Shown here piece after piece: positions 40,855 to 49,500 of a stretch of 64,000 nucleotides of DNA; within the stretch, counting starts at the first letter, position 1; every line of letters starts with the position of its first letter. The notes under the pieces are model-generated. The model made no database searches and was not told where the DNA came from. It saw nothing but the letters and a program-made list of their open reading frames with translations. The DNA lies in NCBI GenBank assembly GCA_003576745.1, contig QEVR01000002.1, positions 237,884 through 301,883 of the forward strand, read 5' to 3'. Source of the stretch: Candidatus Uhrbacteria bacterium (GTDB lineage: Bacteria > Patescibacteriota > Patescibacteriia > 2-12-FULL-60-25). Position numbers and translations under genes: made by a program.

Positions 40855-41587
40855 ATACGGCGACGCGTTCCGTCTGGGATCGCATCTGCTTTTGTGCGCC
40901 GATTCCCGGAACAAGGAGATGGTCGCAGGGCTCATCGGCACGCGGAAGATCAAGGCCGTCATCACCGACCCGCCGTATGGCGTGGCGGTCACCGAAAGCA
41001 AAGAAGGCTTCCAGACGCTCGCGAAGAACAAGCCGATCTTAAACGACCATCTGCAAAGTGACGGGGAATATCGGGCGTTCACACGCGACTGGATGGAGGC
41101 GATACGTCCGCACCTTGAGCGCAAGAACTGCTTCTACGTCTTCAACTCGGACAAGATGGTATTCGCCTTGCGCGACGGCATGCACGACGCGGGATTGAAG
41201 TTCGGGCAGCTCCTAATCTGGGTAAAGACGCATGCGGTCATCGGGCGCATGGACTATGCGCCCCAGCACGAGCTTATCGCATACGGCTGGCACGGGACGC
41301 ACGAGTTCTTGAAATCCAAAGACAAAAGCGTCCTAGTCTGCCCGAAGCCGCAGAAAAGTGCGATGCATCCTTCCACCAAGCCGATTGATCTGATCAGACG
41401 GCTTGTCTTGAACAGCACACGGATTGACGACGTGGTCTTCGATGGATTCCTTGGATCCGGCACGACGCTCCTCGCGTGTGAACAGACCAAACGCATATGC
41501 GTTGGGGTCGAGATGGACACGGAATACTGCGAGACGATACTTGACCGCTTCGAGAAGCTGACAGGAATAAAGCCGGAGAAGCTATGA
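40829..41587 (+). CDS. DNA methyltransferase (N6_N4_Mtase family), phage-type
   Basis: 252 residues. It begins with the linker seen in ParB-methyltransferase fusions (KYGDAFRLGSHLLLCADSR), then catalytic motif IV as VITDPPYGV (residues about 45-53) and, towards the end, the AdoMet motif VFDGFLGSGTTLLACEQ. Order IV before I is that of the beta class. DPPY points to adenine-N6 or cytosine-N4 methylation. No restriction partner is present; with the terminase genes downstream (4-nt ATGA overlap) it is probably a phage-encoded methylase protecting DNA or regulating packaging. Confidence 0.9.
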   Translation: MKKSSSSIKYGDAFRLGSHLLLCADSRNKEMVAGLIGTRKIKAVITDPPYGVAVTESKEGFQTLAKNKPILNDHLQSDGEYRAFTRDWMEAIRPHLERKNCFYVFNSDKMVFALRDGMHDAGLKFGQLLIWVKTHAVIGRMDYAPQHELIAYGWHGTHEFLKSKDKSVLVCPKPQKSAMHPSTKPIDLIRRLVLNSTRIDDVVFDGFLGSGTTLLACEQTKRICVGVEMDTEYCETILDRFEKLTGIKPEKL

Positions 41588-42015
41588 GTAGAAAAGATTC
41601 GATCCAAGCGAGACAGGGCAAAATCAAGGATGCCCTTCTCGAACAGCTTAAGCGTACGCCGACCTTGGAAACCGCCTGCCAAAAAGTCGGCGTCGCCAGA
41701 GCCACCGTCTACCGCTGGATCGCGGCAAGCAAAAAGTTTGCCAAGGATATCGATGAAGCCCAGCGGGAAGGAAGGCTCTTCATGTCGGATGTTGCAGAAA
41801 ACCAGCTCTTCTCCTTGATCGGCGAGAAGAAGATCGAGGCGATACGGCTCTACCTCACCACCCATAACCCGCGCTACGGCAACAAGCTGGAATTGTCCGG
41901 TTCGCTCACGGCCAAGGACGAACAACTGAGTAGGTCGCAAAAGAAACTCATACGAGAAGCGCTCAGGCTCTCGTCACTCAATATCCATGGAAAAGACCAA
42001 AAGAAAAACGGATAA
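41584..42015 (+). CDS. Terminase small subunit-like DNA-binding protein
   Basis: 143 residues, mostly helical, with a helix-turn-helix near the N-terminus (TLETACQKVGVARATVYRWI) followed by FAKDIDEAQREGRLFMSDVA and YLTTHNPRYGNKLELSG. Size, HTH and its position overlapping the methylase (ATGA) and the large terminase gene (29 nt) identify it as the small subunit that recognises phage DNA for packaging. Confidence 0.78.
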   Translation: MSRKDSIQARQGKIKDALLEQLKRTPTLETACQKVGVARATVYRWIAASKKFAKDIDEAQREGRLFMSDVAENQLFSLIGEKKIEAIRLYLTTHNPRYGNKLELSGSLTAKDEQLSRSQKKLIREALRLSSLNIHGKDQKKNG

Positions 42016-43447
42016 CGAGGGTCAAATGTTCGAAGATATCCTTTCGGATCAGCTCTTGCGAAAAAGCTTGGTTCAGAAGAGCCTCGAATACTTCTTCCCG
42101 ATCTACCTCCATGAGTACATGGAGTTTGAAAACGCGCCCTTCCACAAAGAGATGATGCGACTATTGCAGGACGAGCGAATCAAATTCCTGACGTTCGTCG
42201 CCTTCAGAGGATCGGCAAAGTCGTCCATCGTCACCGTCGGATACGTCCTCTGGTCGCTCCTCGGCGTACAGCAGAAGAAGTTCATCGTCATCTGCTCGCA
42301 GACGGAACAGAAAGCGCAGGCGCACCTGGCGAACATCAAAGACCAGCTGAAGCATAACGATCTATTACGGAAAGACCTCGGGCCGTTCGAGGAGGAAAAG
42401 AATAAGTTCGGCACGGCGACCGCCATCATCGTGAAGCGGCTGAATGTGAAGATCATGGCAAGCTCGACCGAGCAGAGCATCAGAGGCGCGCTGCACAACA
42501 ACCACCGGCCTGACCTCGTGATCCTCGACGACATCGAGACGACGCAGTCCGTGAAGACGCGGGAAGGCAGGAACAAAACCTTCGAATGGCTTGTGGGCGA
42601 GGTGATCCCCGCCGGAAGCAAGAAAACCAGGTATGTCAGCGTCGGGAACCTGCTCCATGAGGATTCCGTGCTCAAGCGACTCCAGAAGCGCATGGAAAGC
42701 GGTGACATGAAGTATGTCCGAAGTGCCTACCGCGAATACCCCATCGTCGACAGCAAAGGCGATCCGCTCTGGCCCGGAAAGTACCCGACGCGGGAAGACG
42801 TCGAAGAAGAACGTGAGAAGACCATGGATGAAGTGGCGTGGCAGAGGGAGTTCATGCTCAAGATCATCTCCGCTGAAGAGCAGATCATCAAGCCCGAATG
42901 GATCGCTTTCTACGACAAGCACCCTACGGACAAGCTGCGCGGGATCTATATCGGCATCGATCTTGCCGTGAGCGAAAAGGAATCGGCGGACTGCACGGCC
43001 ATTGTCGTTGGGTACATATACGGCATCGGAAAGAACATGAAGATCTATATCCAGAGCCATCCGTACAACAGCAGGTCATCGTTTCCCGTCCATGCCGAAT
43101 ACATCAAGGACAAAATCGCGGCAGAGAAGCTCGTCCACAATCGAGTGAAGGTCTATATCGAGGACGTCGGCTATCAGAAGGCGCTCATCCAGTACTTTGA
43201 AAGCCAAAAGTATGACGTCGAAGGCGTGCCCGTCGGCAGGAGCGACAAGGCCGCACGGCTGCGGCTCGCAACCCCGCTCCTGAAAGAGGCTCGCGTCCTG
43301 TTCCCGGAAGACGGCTGCGAAGAGCTGATCGATCAGCTACTCGGCTTCGGCAAGGAGCGTCACGACGACCTCGCGGATGCGTTCTCAATGCTTGTACTAA
43401 AGGCCGTTGAGAACAATCCGTCGCACAACGGAATCATCTTCGGATGA
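41987..43447 (+). CDS. Phage terminase large subunit
   Basis: 486 residues. ATP-driven packaging motor and nuclease. ATPase domain: Walker A-like FRGSAKSSI near residue 74, FIVICSQTEQKAQAHL, Walker B VILDDIETTQS near 178. RNase H-like nuclease domain: YIGIDLAVSEKESADC near 322, VYIEDVGYQKALIQYF, and RHDDLADAFSMLVLKA near 460, supplying the acidic metal ligands. Complete by length and motifs. No portal, capsid, tail or integrase gene follows; the next sequence on this strand is a convergent gene fragment. It is therefore a packaging module without the rest of a prophage. Confidence 0.92.
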   Translation: MEKTKRKTDNEGQMFEDILSDQLLRKSLVQKSLEYFFPIYLHEYMEFENAPFHKEMMRLLQDERIKFLTFVAFRGSAKSSIVTVGYVLWSLLGVQQKKFIVICSQTEQKAQAHLANIKDQLKHNDLLRKDLGPFEEEKNKFGTATAIIVKRLNVKIMASSTEQSIRGALHNNHRPDLVILDDIETTQSVKTREGRNKTFEWLVGEVIPAGSKKTRYVSVGNLLHEDSVLKRLQKRMESGDMKYVRSAYREYPIVDSKGDPLWPGKYPTREDVEEEREKTMDEVAWQREFMLKIISAEEQIIKPEWIAFYDKHPTDKLRGIYIGIDLAVSEKESADCTAIVVGYIYGIGKNMKIYIQSHPYNSRSSFPVHAEYIKDKIAAEKLVHNRVKVYIEDVGYQKALIQYFESQKYDVEGVPVGRSDKAARLRLATPLLKEARVLFPEDGCEELIDQLLGFGKERHDDLADAFSMLVLKAVENNPSHNGIIFG

Positions 43448-43448
43448 G

Positions 43449-43631
43449 CTACTGAGCGATAACCTTGCCGTCGAAAATGATCTTTTCCGCCTTCCAGCTG
43501 GCGATATTGTCCGGGTCGCCGCCGGTGTAAATCATAACCACTTCCCAGTTTGAACGAACCGTCGCCCCGAAGCCGTTCTGGCTATCCACGCAGGAGGATA
43601 CTTGGTACTTATTCTCTCGGTACAGCGGATG
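43449..43631 (-). pseudogene. C-terminal fragment of an unknown protein
   Basis: 60 in-frame codons with no start: ENKYQVSSCVDSQNGFGATV, then RSNWEVVMIYTGGDPDN and ASWKAEKIIFDGKVIAQ, ending TAG 43451-43449. Composition and pattern look like the end of a secreted or lipoprotein-type beta-rich protein. Its frame begins right after a TGA and overlaps the end of the CD-NTase-like remnant by 23 nt in another frame, so a deletion has probably joined two different genes here. Confidence 0.5.
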
Positions 43632-43755
43632 TCAGCTTGCCTCGAATTAGCTTTTCGACATCATTCTTAACAGTTAACACGGCAGCGGCTTCGGAAGAAT
43701 TTTCATCCAGCTCATGAGCGGCGACTACGCTCTGGAGATATTCGTTGTCATTCAT
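43609..43755 (-). pseudogene. Truncated CD-NTase-like nucleotidyltransferase remnant
   Basis: 48 residues, MNDNEYLQSVVAAHELDENS... DVEKLIRGKLTSAVPRE, then TAA. The ATG (43755) overlaps the TGA of the Cap5 gene as ATGA, so the pair was a translationally coupled operon. The pattern YLxxVxxxxxLxxxSxE...V.KLI is that of the first helices of CBASS-type nucleotidyltransferases, just before the GGSxxKGT active-site loop; the loop and everything after it are gone. Family call is inference from the pattern and from the Cap5 neighbour. Confidence 0.5.
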
Positions 43756-44912
43756 ACATTTTCTTGACGCGTGACGATTAGTGCTTTGTTAAACCCACCT
43801 CTTGTTTTGTCCGCGTCGTAAATAACAAGGTTAGGGTGTACTTTTGGCAGCAGGTCGAAACCGCAGGATACCGCCACAGGAGCGGGCATGGCTGGATAAA
43901 TGCTGACCTCTGTCACTCCGGGATGATCTTCGCAGATTCGGGCGACCAATTGACCGTAGAGCTTCCGAAACTTAGTAAGGTCTCCTTGAGTTTTGAGAAA
44001 GAAGTAGTTTGGCCCTTGTTCGCCATCTTTTACTTCGATCTCGTAAACCGAGAACTCATCGGAAATCCCTGTGTCAGCAAGATGAATTTTGCCGCTCAAG
44101 GAAAAAATGATCGCAACCTGCTTTGGATCAGCTCCATCTTTTAGCTTCGTGAGAACATACTCCGCTACCCCCTCACCGTCACCCCATTTCCACGTGTCAG
44201 TTTCGCGATGTTTCTGATAGAAATCGGTGGGTATCTTATTAGTGAGGCTGGCTCCGAATTGAATAAGCAACGGAATCGGTCCGAGCGCGTATACAGAAAT
44301 GTGCGGTGGGCGTCCTCCCGCCGGTGGCTCACGGTAGAACCCATATAGGTGATCGTGGATAGCGTCTTGGCCTGCCGTCTTATACCAGTCTTCGCGATCC
44401 GGGATCGTCGAGAAATCGAGAGCGTTCGACCTACATGACGGATAGCGGTTCGGGAAAATTGACGTGAATACATCGGAATCGGAAACGCTTACGGGGTCTT
44501 TCCCAATATTCGCAATGAAAATGAGCGGCTTGGTTTTTCGTTCAGGACCAAAGCCCGTGATCAAGAAGACCCGCTCTTCGTGTTCTTTTTTGAACTCTTG
44601 CAACAGCTCTACAGGATATTCCTCTTCATGATCGTCAATCCTCTTGTGACACGCTTGGCACAACAGCATGAGATTTTCGATCGCGTTAACATCGATGATG
44701 GCTTCATTTGCAGGGCGCGGGCCACGGTCGCTGAACGCGTAAATATGAGCCTTCTCTGCGTAGTTGCCGTCCTGCTGCGTTGGCTCGTGACGAAGCGTGA
44801 ACTTATTGCAACCACGAAACTCGCATCGACCTGCCGTGAGGGCGTGTAAGCGATTGGTTGCGTTTGGTGGATACGATCGTTCTTTGGGTTTCGAGCCTTT
44901 TGTTTTCGTCAT
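43752..44912 (-). CDS. cap5: CBASS effector Cap5 (HNH-SAVED)
   Basis: 386 residues. In CBASS anti-phage immunity, Cap5 binds a cyclic oligonucleotide with its SAVED domain and degrades DNA with its HNH domain. Seen: HNH nuclease with Cys30/Cys35, KAHIYAFSDRGPR (His56), NLMLLCQACHKRIDDH (Asn80, Cys85, Cys88, His89); then a linker and a SAVED domain with HISVYALGPIPLLIQFGASL, TDFYQKHRETDTWKW, EVSIYPAMPAPVAVSCGFDL and LPKVHPNLVIYD. Both domains look complete. The gene that should make its activator, overlapping its stop codon, is truncated to 48 codons, so this is an orphan effector unless a CD-NTase lies elsewhere. It is convergent to the phage terminase gene. Confidence 0.88.
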   Translation of the reverse strand: MTKTKGSKPKERSYPPNATNRLHALTAGRCEFRGCNKFTLRHEPTQQDGNYAEKAHIYAFSDRGPRPANEAIIDVNAIENLMLLCQACHKRIDDHEEEYPVELLQEFKKEHEERVFLITGFGPERKTKPLIFIANIGKDPVSVSDSDVFTSIFPNRYPSCRSNALDFSTIPDREDWYKTAGQDAIHDHLYGFYREPPAGGRPPHISVYALGPIPLLIQFGASLTNKIPTDFYQKHRETDTWKWGDGEGVAEYVLTKLKDGADPKQVAIIFSLSGKIHLADTGISDEFSVYEIEVKDGEQGPNYFFLKTQGDLTKFRKLYGQLVARICEDHPGVTEVSIYPAMPAPVAVSCGFDLLPKVHPNLVIYDADKTRGGFNKALIVTRQENV

Positions 44913-44994
44913 ATCAGTTTAGAGTTGTTTCAAAGATCGAGGTCGCATCACAGGCGACAAAAAAGCAATGAGTGTCTCGATACATACGGTATAT

Positions 44995-45237
44995 TTAGTG
45001 GCGAGCGTCTTTCGGGGGATTGGGGTCATGGCCAGGCGCGACGGTATCGCTGTCTCGAATCGGTCCGTCTGGTCGATGGATTTTCACTTCGCCGCCCCCA
45101 CTGTTTTTCGAAAACTCTTTTGCGGCTTTTTCCGCTTCTGCCTGGGTGTCATAATGCCCCGCAGCGCGATCTGCGCCTTCCCGTTTCGCTTTCCAATCGC
45201 CCGTTTCTTTATCTTTCGTAACATGATAATTAGCCAT
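44995..45237 (-). CDS. DUF2188 small protein
   Basis: 80 residues from ATG 45237 (MANYHVTKDKETGDWKAK). Matches the DUF2188 pattern: HVTKD..GDWKAKREGADRA, HYDTQAEAEKAAKEF, GGGEVKIHRPDGPIRDSDT, then a proline-rich end. Function unknown; such proteins are frequent on mobile DNA. It lies 83 bp upstream of Cap5 on the same strand and behind a candidate promoter at 45334-45362, so both may be one transcript. Confidence 0.8.
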   Translation of the reverse strand: MANYHVTKDKETGDWKAKREGADRAAGHYDTQAEAEKAAKEFSKNSGGGEVKIHRPDGPIRDSDTVAPGHDPNPPKDARH

Positions 45238-45333
45238 ATTTTGTTGGTGCGCCGCATTAATGCACGGGACGCGGTTGATTATCGTGCGAGGCAGTGATAG
45301 GATAAAAGTATCCAAAATGTTACCTTATAAACA

Positions 45334-45362
45334 AGTATAAAACATATCGTTTTGTATAGCAA
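45334..45362 (-). promoter_or_regulatory. Candidate promoter for the DUF2188-Cap5 strand
   Basis: On the minus strand TTGCTA (45362-45357), 17 nt spacer, TATACT (45339-45334), about 97 nt upstream of the DUF2188 ATG. It faces away from the XRE/ImmA pair. Confidence 0.5.
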
Positions 45363-45396
45363 CCCTTTCTTGTCAAGGGAGCCTGGTTTGGCAGGC
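45363..45396. promoter_or_regulatory. Two adjacent small palindromes, possible operators
   Basis: CCCTT-TCTTGTC-AAGGG (45363-45379) and GCCTG-GTTTGG-CAGGC (45381-45396) stand side by side between the divergent DUF2188 and XRE genes, next to the -35 of the minus-strand promoter. They are the obvious place for the XRE repressor to bind, though binding is inference. Confidence 0.4.
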
Positions 45397-45413
45397 AAGT
45401 TAGTCCACTAAGT

Positions 45414-45725
45414 ATGGAAGAAATCAAAAAAGTTATAGGAGAAAAGATTCGCGAAGCCCGTGAAGAGAAGGGGCTGACGCAAAAAGAGCTAGCAGATTTC
45501 TTGGGATACTCGCCTATGGGTATTTCGCATTTTGAAAATGGCATCCGTGAAATGAAAATTTCTGATATCCAAAAAATAGCTGGTTACTTTGGTAAAGACC
45601 TCTCATATTTTCTCTCTTCAGGACTAACCATGTTTCGCGCAGAAGGAGGTGCTGGCAGCGATCCAGGGGTGTCCGAGTCTCTTTCTGATTTCAATCAATT
45701 TCTTGCAAAGCGTAAAAAGAATTAA
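45414..45725 (+). CDS. XRE-family HTH repressor
   Basis: 103 residues with a Cro/CI-type helix-turn-helix: KIREAREEKGLTQKELADFL, GYSPMGISHFENGIREM. The region after residue 70 is a short helical tail. More AT-rich than the surrounding genes, a sign of transfer. It is 2 nt upstream of an ImmA/IrrE-type peptidase gene, the arrangement of ImmR/ImmA-like repressor-antirepressor pairs on mobile elements and phages. Likely represses its own and the divergent promoter. Confidence 0.87.
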   Translation: MEEIKKVIGEKIREAREEKGLTQKELADFLGYSPMGISHFENGIREMKISDIQKIAGYFGKDLSYFLSSGLTMFRAEGGAGSDPGVSESLSDFNQFLAKRKKN

Positions 45726-45727
45726 AC

Positions 45728-46228
45728 ATGGATTCGCATATAAAATACATTGAAGAGATCGCTAAGCAGGCGTTAAAAAAAGCTCCCAATGATGAGCTGC
45801 CAGTGCCTGTGGAAGAAATTGTTAAAAGCCTCGGACTAGAGGTAGTCGCTTTCCCTTTTCATCAAAAAATATCGGGTTTATTGAAGAAAGAAGAAGGTAT
45901 CATCGCTATTAACAAAAATCATCATCCGATACGACAACGTTTCACTACGGCGCATGAATTGGGGCACTTCCTTTTAGGGCACGGCATGGAAGAGATGAAT
46001 GATTCTGGTGTATCCATTTACGAAGATGAGATCGTGGATGAGTCCTTTGATAAACCCGACCTCAGGGAACGCGAAGCGAACATCTTTGCATCGGCTCTTT
46101 TAATGCCGGCAGATAGAGTAAAAAACGTGGTAAAAAAGGAAGGCTTAGAGATCGATAAACTCGCCGCTTTGTTTGGAGTAAGTAGACAGGCCATGACAAT
46201 CAGACTGCTATCGTTAAAATTGATATAG
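45728..46228 (+). CDS. ImmA/IrrE-type metallopeptidase
   Basis: 166 residues. Zinc protease of the M78/DUF955 type: HELGHFLLGH near residue 76 (HExxH plus third ligand region), RFTTAHELG, LREREANIFASALLMP as the conserved second helix, and a C-terminal winged-helix-like segment (LAALFGVSRQAMTIRLLSL). Such proteins cleave their partner XRE repressor upon stress, e.g. ImmA acting on ImmR in ICEBs1. Immediate co-transcription with the XRE gene and AT-rich composition suggest a mobile regulatory pair. A strong terminator follows. Confidence 0.88.
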   Translation: MDSHIKYIEEIAKQALKKAPNDELPVPVEEIVKSLGLEVVAFPFHQKISGLLKKEEGIIAINKNHHPIRQRFTTAHELGHFLLGHGMEEMNDSGVSIYEDEIVDESFDKPDLREREANIFASALLMPADRVKNVVKKEGLEIDKLAALFGVSRQAMTIRLLSLKLI

Positions 46229-46233
46229 ACTAA

Positions 46234-46263
46234 AACAAATCCGCCCCAAAGGGCGGATTTGTT
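46234..46263 (+). terminator. Strong terminator after the ImmA-like gene
   Basis: Perfect 13-bp hairpin AACAAATCCGCCC-CAAA-GGGCGGATTTGTT, 5 nt after the stop codon. A-rich on the left and T-rich on the right, so it can work in both directions, also for the minus-strand tRNA-Ser. Confidence 0.85.
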
Positions 46264-46332
46264 GGTCACAATTGATACCGCACAGATTCCGCATATATTG
46301 AGGTATATGGGTCTGCCGATACTAAATTGTCA

Positions 46333-46427
46333 TGGCGGAGAGGGAGGGATTCGAACCCTCGCGCCGGGTTTAACGCCGACCTAGGAGATTAGCAATCTCC
46401 CCCCTTCAACCACTTGGGTACCTCTCC
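46333..46427 (-). tRNA. tRNA-Ser (anticodon GCU)
   Basis: Minus-strand sequence starts GGAGAGGTACCCAAGTGG and ends CCTCTCCG plus encoded CCA. Anticodon arm GGAGA-TTGCTAA-TCTCC gives anticodon GCU (codons AGC/AGU). Long variable arm (GGTCGGCGTTAAACCCGGCGC) as in class II tRNAs; T-arm GAGGG-TTCGAAT-CCCTC. Complete, 95 nt with CCA. Confidence 0.95.
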
Positions 46428-46474
46428 ACTTCTCGGCTTCGCCTCGATCAAAAAGTTGAGCCAAGTGTTTGCCG

Positions 46475-46538
46475 GGGCGGCTTTTTGCCGCCCGTATGCA
46501 TTGCCGCTGGCAATGCATACCCACTTGGGTACCTCTCC
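46475..46538. repeat. Two perfect hairpins plus an 18-nt copy of the tRNA-Ser 5' end
   Basis: GGGCGGC-TTTTT-GCCGCCC (46475-46493), directly followed by GTATGCATTGCC-GCT-GGCAATGCATAC (46494-46520), directly followed by CCACTTGGGTACCTCTCC (46521-46538). The last is identical to the 5' acceptor and D-stem part of the tRNA-Ser gene at 46410-46427, same orientation. It lies between the tRNA and the 3' end of the RND gene. Confidence 0.75.
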
Positions 46539-46558
46539 GTGAGGCGAGGCGAAGGGTA

Positions 46559-49500
46559 TCAATACTCCGCCGTTCGGGCAAGCCGTACCAGGAGGGCCCT
46601 GAACCACGTCCGCGGCTTCCTGTCGCGCTCGATCATCATGTAGAGGATGGGGACGAGGATGAGGGTGAGAATGGTGGAGAAGGTAATGCCGAATACAATG
46701 GTCCAGGCCAAATCGCCCCACAGTTCATTCGCGAAAGCGAGAGGGAGTACGCCGGCGGCCGTGGTAATAGACGTAAGAATAATGGGCTGAAGCCGCTCTC
46801 CCGCCGAATGAATTACGGCCTCGGCTTTTTCATAGCCAGCCGCAATATTATTGTTTATGCGGTCGATGAGAACGATGGCATCATTCACCACCACACCTGC
46901 GAGGGCAACGAGGCCAATAAAACCCGGGAATGAGAAATTGCGTCCAATGAGCGCCAGGCCGAAGAATACGCCAATGAAGGCCATGGGCAGTGTGAACATG
47001 ATAATAAAGGGCTGGCGATAGCTCTTGAACTGGAGTACGAGAAAAAAGACAATAAGGATGATGCCCACGATAAGCGCATTCCAGAGACTCTGGAATGATT
47101 CCGTAACTTCTTCGGTTTCCCCGCCGAAAGCAATACGGACGTCATCGGGATATTTTTTGTCTTTGAGCTTTTCCTGAAGCGCCGCGGTAATGTCCACCAC
47201 TGGAACATCGGCGCGGTTATAGGCGCGAACGCTCACGATATTATCTCGGTCATCGTGGCGGATGGCCGTGACGGAGGGACGAATGCGGATGTCGGCAAGC
47301 CTGCCAACGGGCACGGATCCCTGCGGCGTGGGGACGAGAAGATTCTCAATGTCCGCAACGCTCGTGGGGTGGGAAGCGCACAGCGTCACGCGGTCGCGGG
47401 TTTCGAGAAGTTTCGTCACGGGATCGTTCACGCAGTCGGGATCGCGAAAATCCATGCGCACCACAATGGGCGTTTCCTTGCCGTCGCGGATAATTTTTAT
47501 GGAGTCATTGCCGAACACGGCGGTGCGGAGCTCATTCGCCACCTGCGAGGCCGTAAGTCCGTAATACGACAGCTGGTCGCGTTTGAGCGTGAACGTAAAT
47601 TCACCGGTGCCTCGTTCGATGTCCGTGGACACGTCATACGCGCCGGGAATGGCTTTAAGCTCGGCTTCGATGTCCTTTGCCGCAATCTCAATATGACCCG
47701 GAGTATCTCCGTACACGCGTACTTCCACCGGCGCGCCCGTTGGCGGACCTGCCGCGAGCTGAACCACGTCAATCTTGGCATTCGTGATGCCCTTGAGATC
47801 TTGGCGCAGCAAGTCGGAAATATCATACGAAGCCATATCGCGCTCCTCTTTGGGAACGAGCGTAACGGTAATATTGGCTTTATTGGACCCAGCCACGCTC
47901 GAAATGGTGAATGTAATGTCGCTCGAAGCGCCGAGCACGGTGACGTAATTATCAATATGCGGCAGTTTTTTGATACGCTCTTCCACGCGCATCGCCGCCG
48001 CATCGGTATCGGCGAGCGTCGAACCCACCGGCAATTCAATGTTTACGAGAAAGAATTCCAGATCCACTTGCGGAAACAATTGGGCTTTGAGCACGCCTGT
48101 GAGTGGCAGAGCGAGCGCAAGGCCAAAGGCGACAAGCATGCCGAGAACCCATGCCCAACGGCGTCTCCGGGACGGAATCGTCTTGTCCAAAAGCCGACGA
48201 TGCGCGCGTCGAAGCGGTACCATGAGACGGCTCATAAGGGGTTCTTTGCGCGGCTTTTTGGGATCGAAATGTCGAAAAGCGCGTACGGCCATGGCGGGGA
48301 GGAGAAGGAGGGCGACAAAAAGTGACGCGGAAAGCGCAAGCGTAACCGTAATGGGAATATGCTTCACGAATTCTCCGGTAATGCCGCTCATCATGGCCAT
48401 GGGCACAAAGGCTGACACGGTTGTGAGCGTGCTGGAGAGAAGCGGCGCCCGATAGGTTTTAATGGATAAGAGCGCTGCGTCGGAAGCAGAAAGCCCGTAT
48501 CGCTTCATGTGCTCATGCACGCCTTCCATAATCACAATAGACGTGTCCACGATGAGGCCGAGAGACAGGATAAGGGAAAAGAGGACGAGGGAATTCAGGG
48601 TCTCGCCGAGCACGCCAAGTCCCAAAAACGCGATCAAAAAAATAAACGGGATGCTAAGGGATGTAACAATGGCCTCGCGAACGCCGATGGCAAAGAGAAA
48701 GATAAGGAAAATGATACCAATAGTCTGGAGGCCGTTCTGTCCGAGCGTACGAATGTCGTCGCGGATATACACGGAATAATCATTCGTCGAAACAATGGAA
48801 AGGCCCTTCGGTAATTCGCTCCGCTCGAAATCCGCGGCGGCTTTTTTGGCTGCATCGATGATATTCAAAATATTGCCGCCGGTGCGCTTGCGTACTTGCA
48901 GAGTAACGGAACGCTTTTCCTCTCCGTTCTCTGCAACGAACATGCGCGAAGCGCTCTCTGTTTCCCCAAAGGCGCGGCGCACCAAAGCAATATCGCGAAG
49001 ATGCACGTTTTGGCCGTTTACGGAGGCCACCGGGAGCTCCAACAAATCTTCCGGCGTCCGGAACTGTCCGTCGAGCGTTGCCTGATAATAATACTCATCC
49101 GCAAGCAAGGAACCGATCGGCGCATCCGCATGGTTCGCGCGAATGGCTGATACAATCTGCCCGATGGAAAGGCCGTATCCTTCGAGCGCTTTGCGATCCA
49201 CAAGCACCTGCATTTCCTCGCGCTCCAGACCATAAAGCTGTACGTCGGAAATCCCCGGAATTTCCTCGAGCTTCCGCTGGAACGCCTCCCCGTACGCCTT
49301 TAACGCATCCGGAGCCACATTGCCCAGCAACGAAAACGTGATAATCGGCGTATCGTCGAGGCGGATTTCCGTTACAACCGGATCAAGGGCATTTTCCGGC
49401 AACAGCGCTGAAGCATCCTCCACCTTGCTTCGAAGATCCCGAAGGGATGTATCCAAATCCGCGGAGGCCTCGAACTCCACCATAATAGATGAGAGCCCTT

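Noticed and set aside
46333-46538. Complete att site pair of an integrated prophage
   Set aside because: Only the 5' end of the tRNA is duplicated, the two copies are 111 bp apart, and no integrase or copy of the tRNA 3' end was found around 40.7 kb.
46389-46721. A 110-codon minus-strand ORF over the tRNA-Ser region
   Set aside because: It reads through the RND 3' end, the hairpins and the tRNA itself and has no protein character.
47255-48325. A 356-codon plus-strand frame opposite the RND gene
   Set aside because: Antisense shadow of the RND coding sequence; His/Arg-rich and without motifs.
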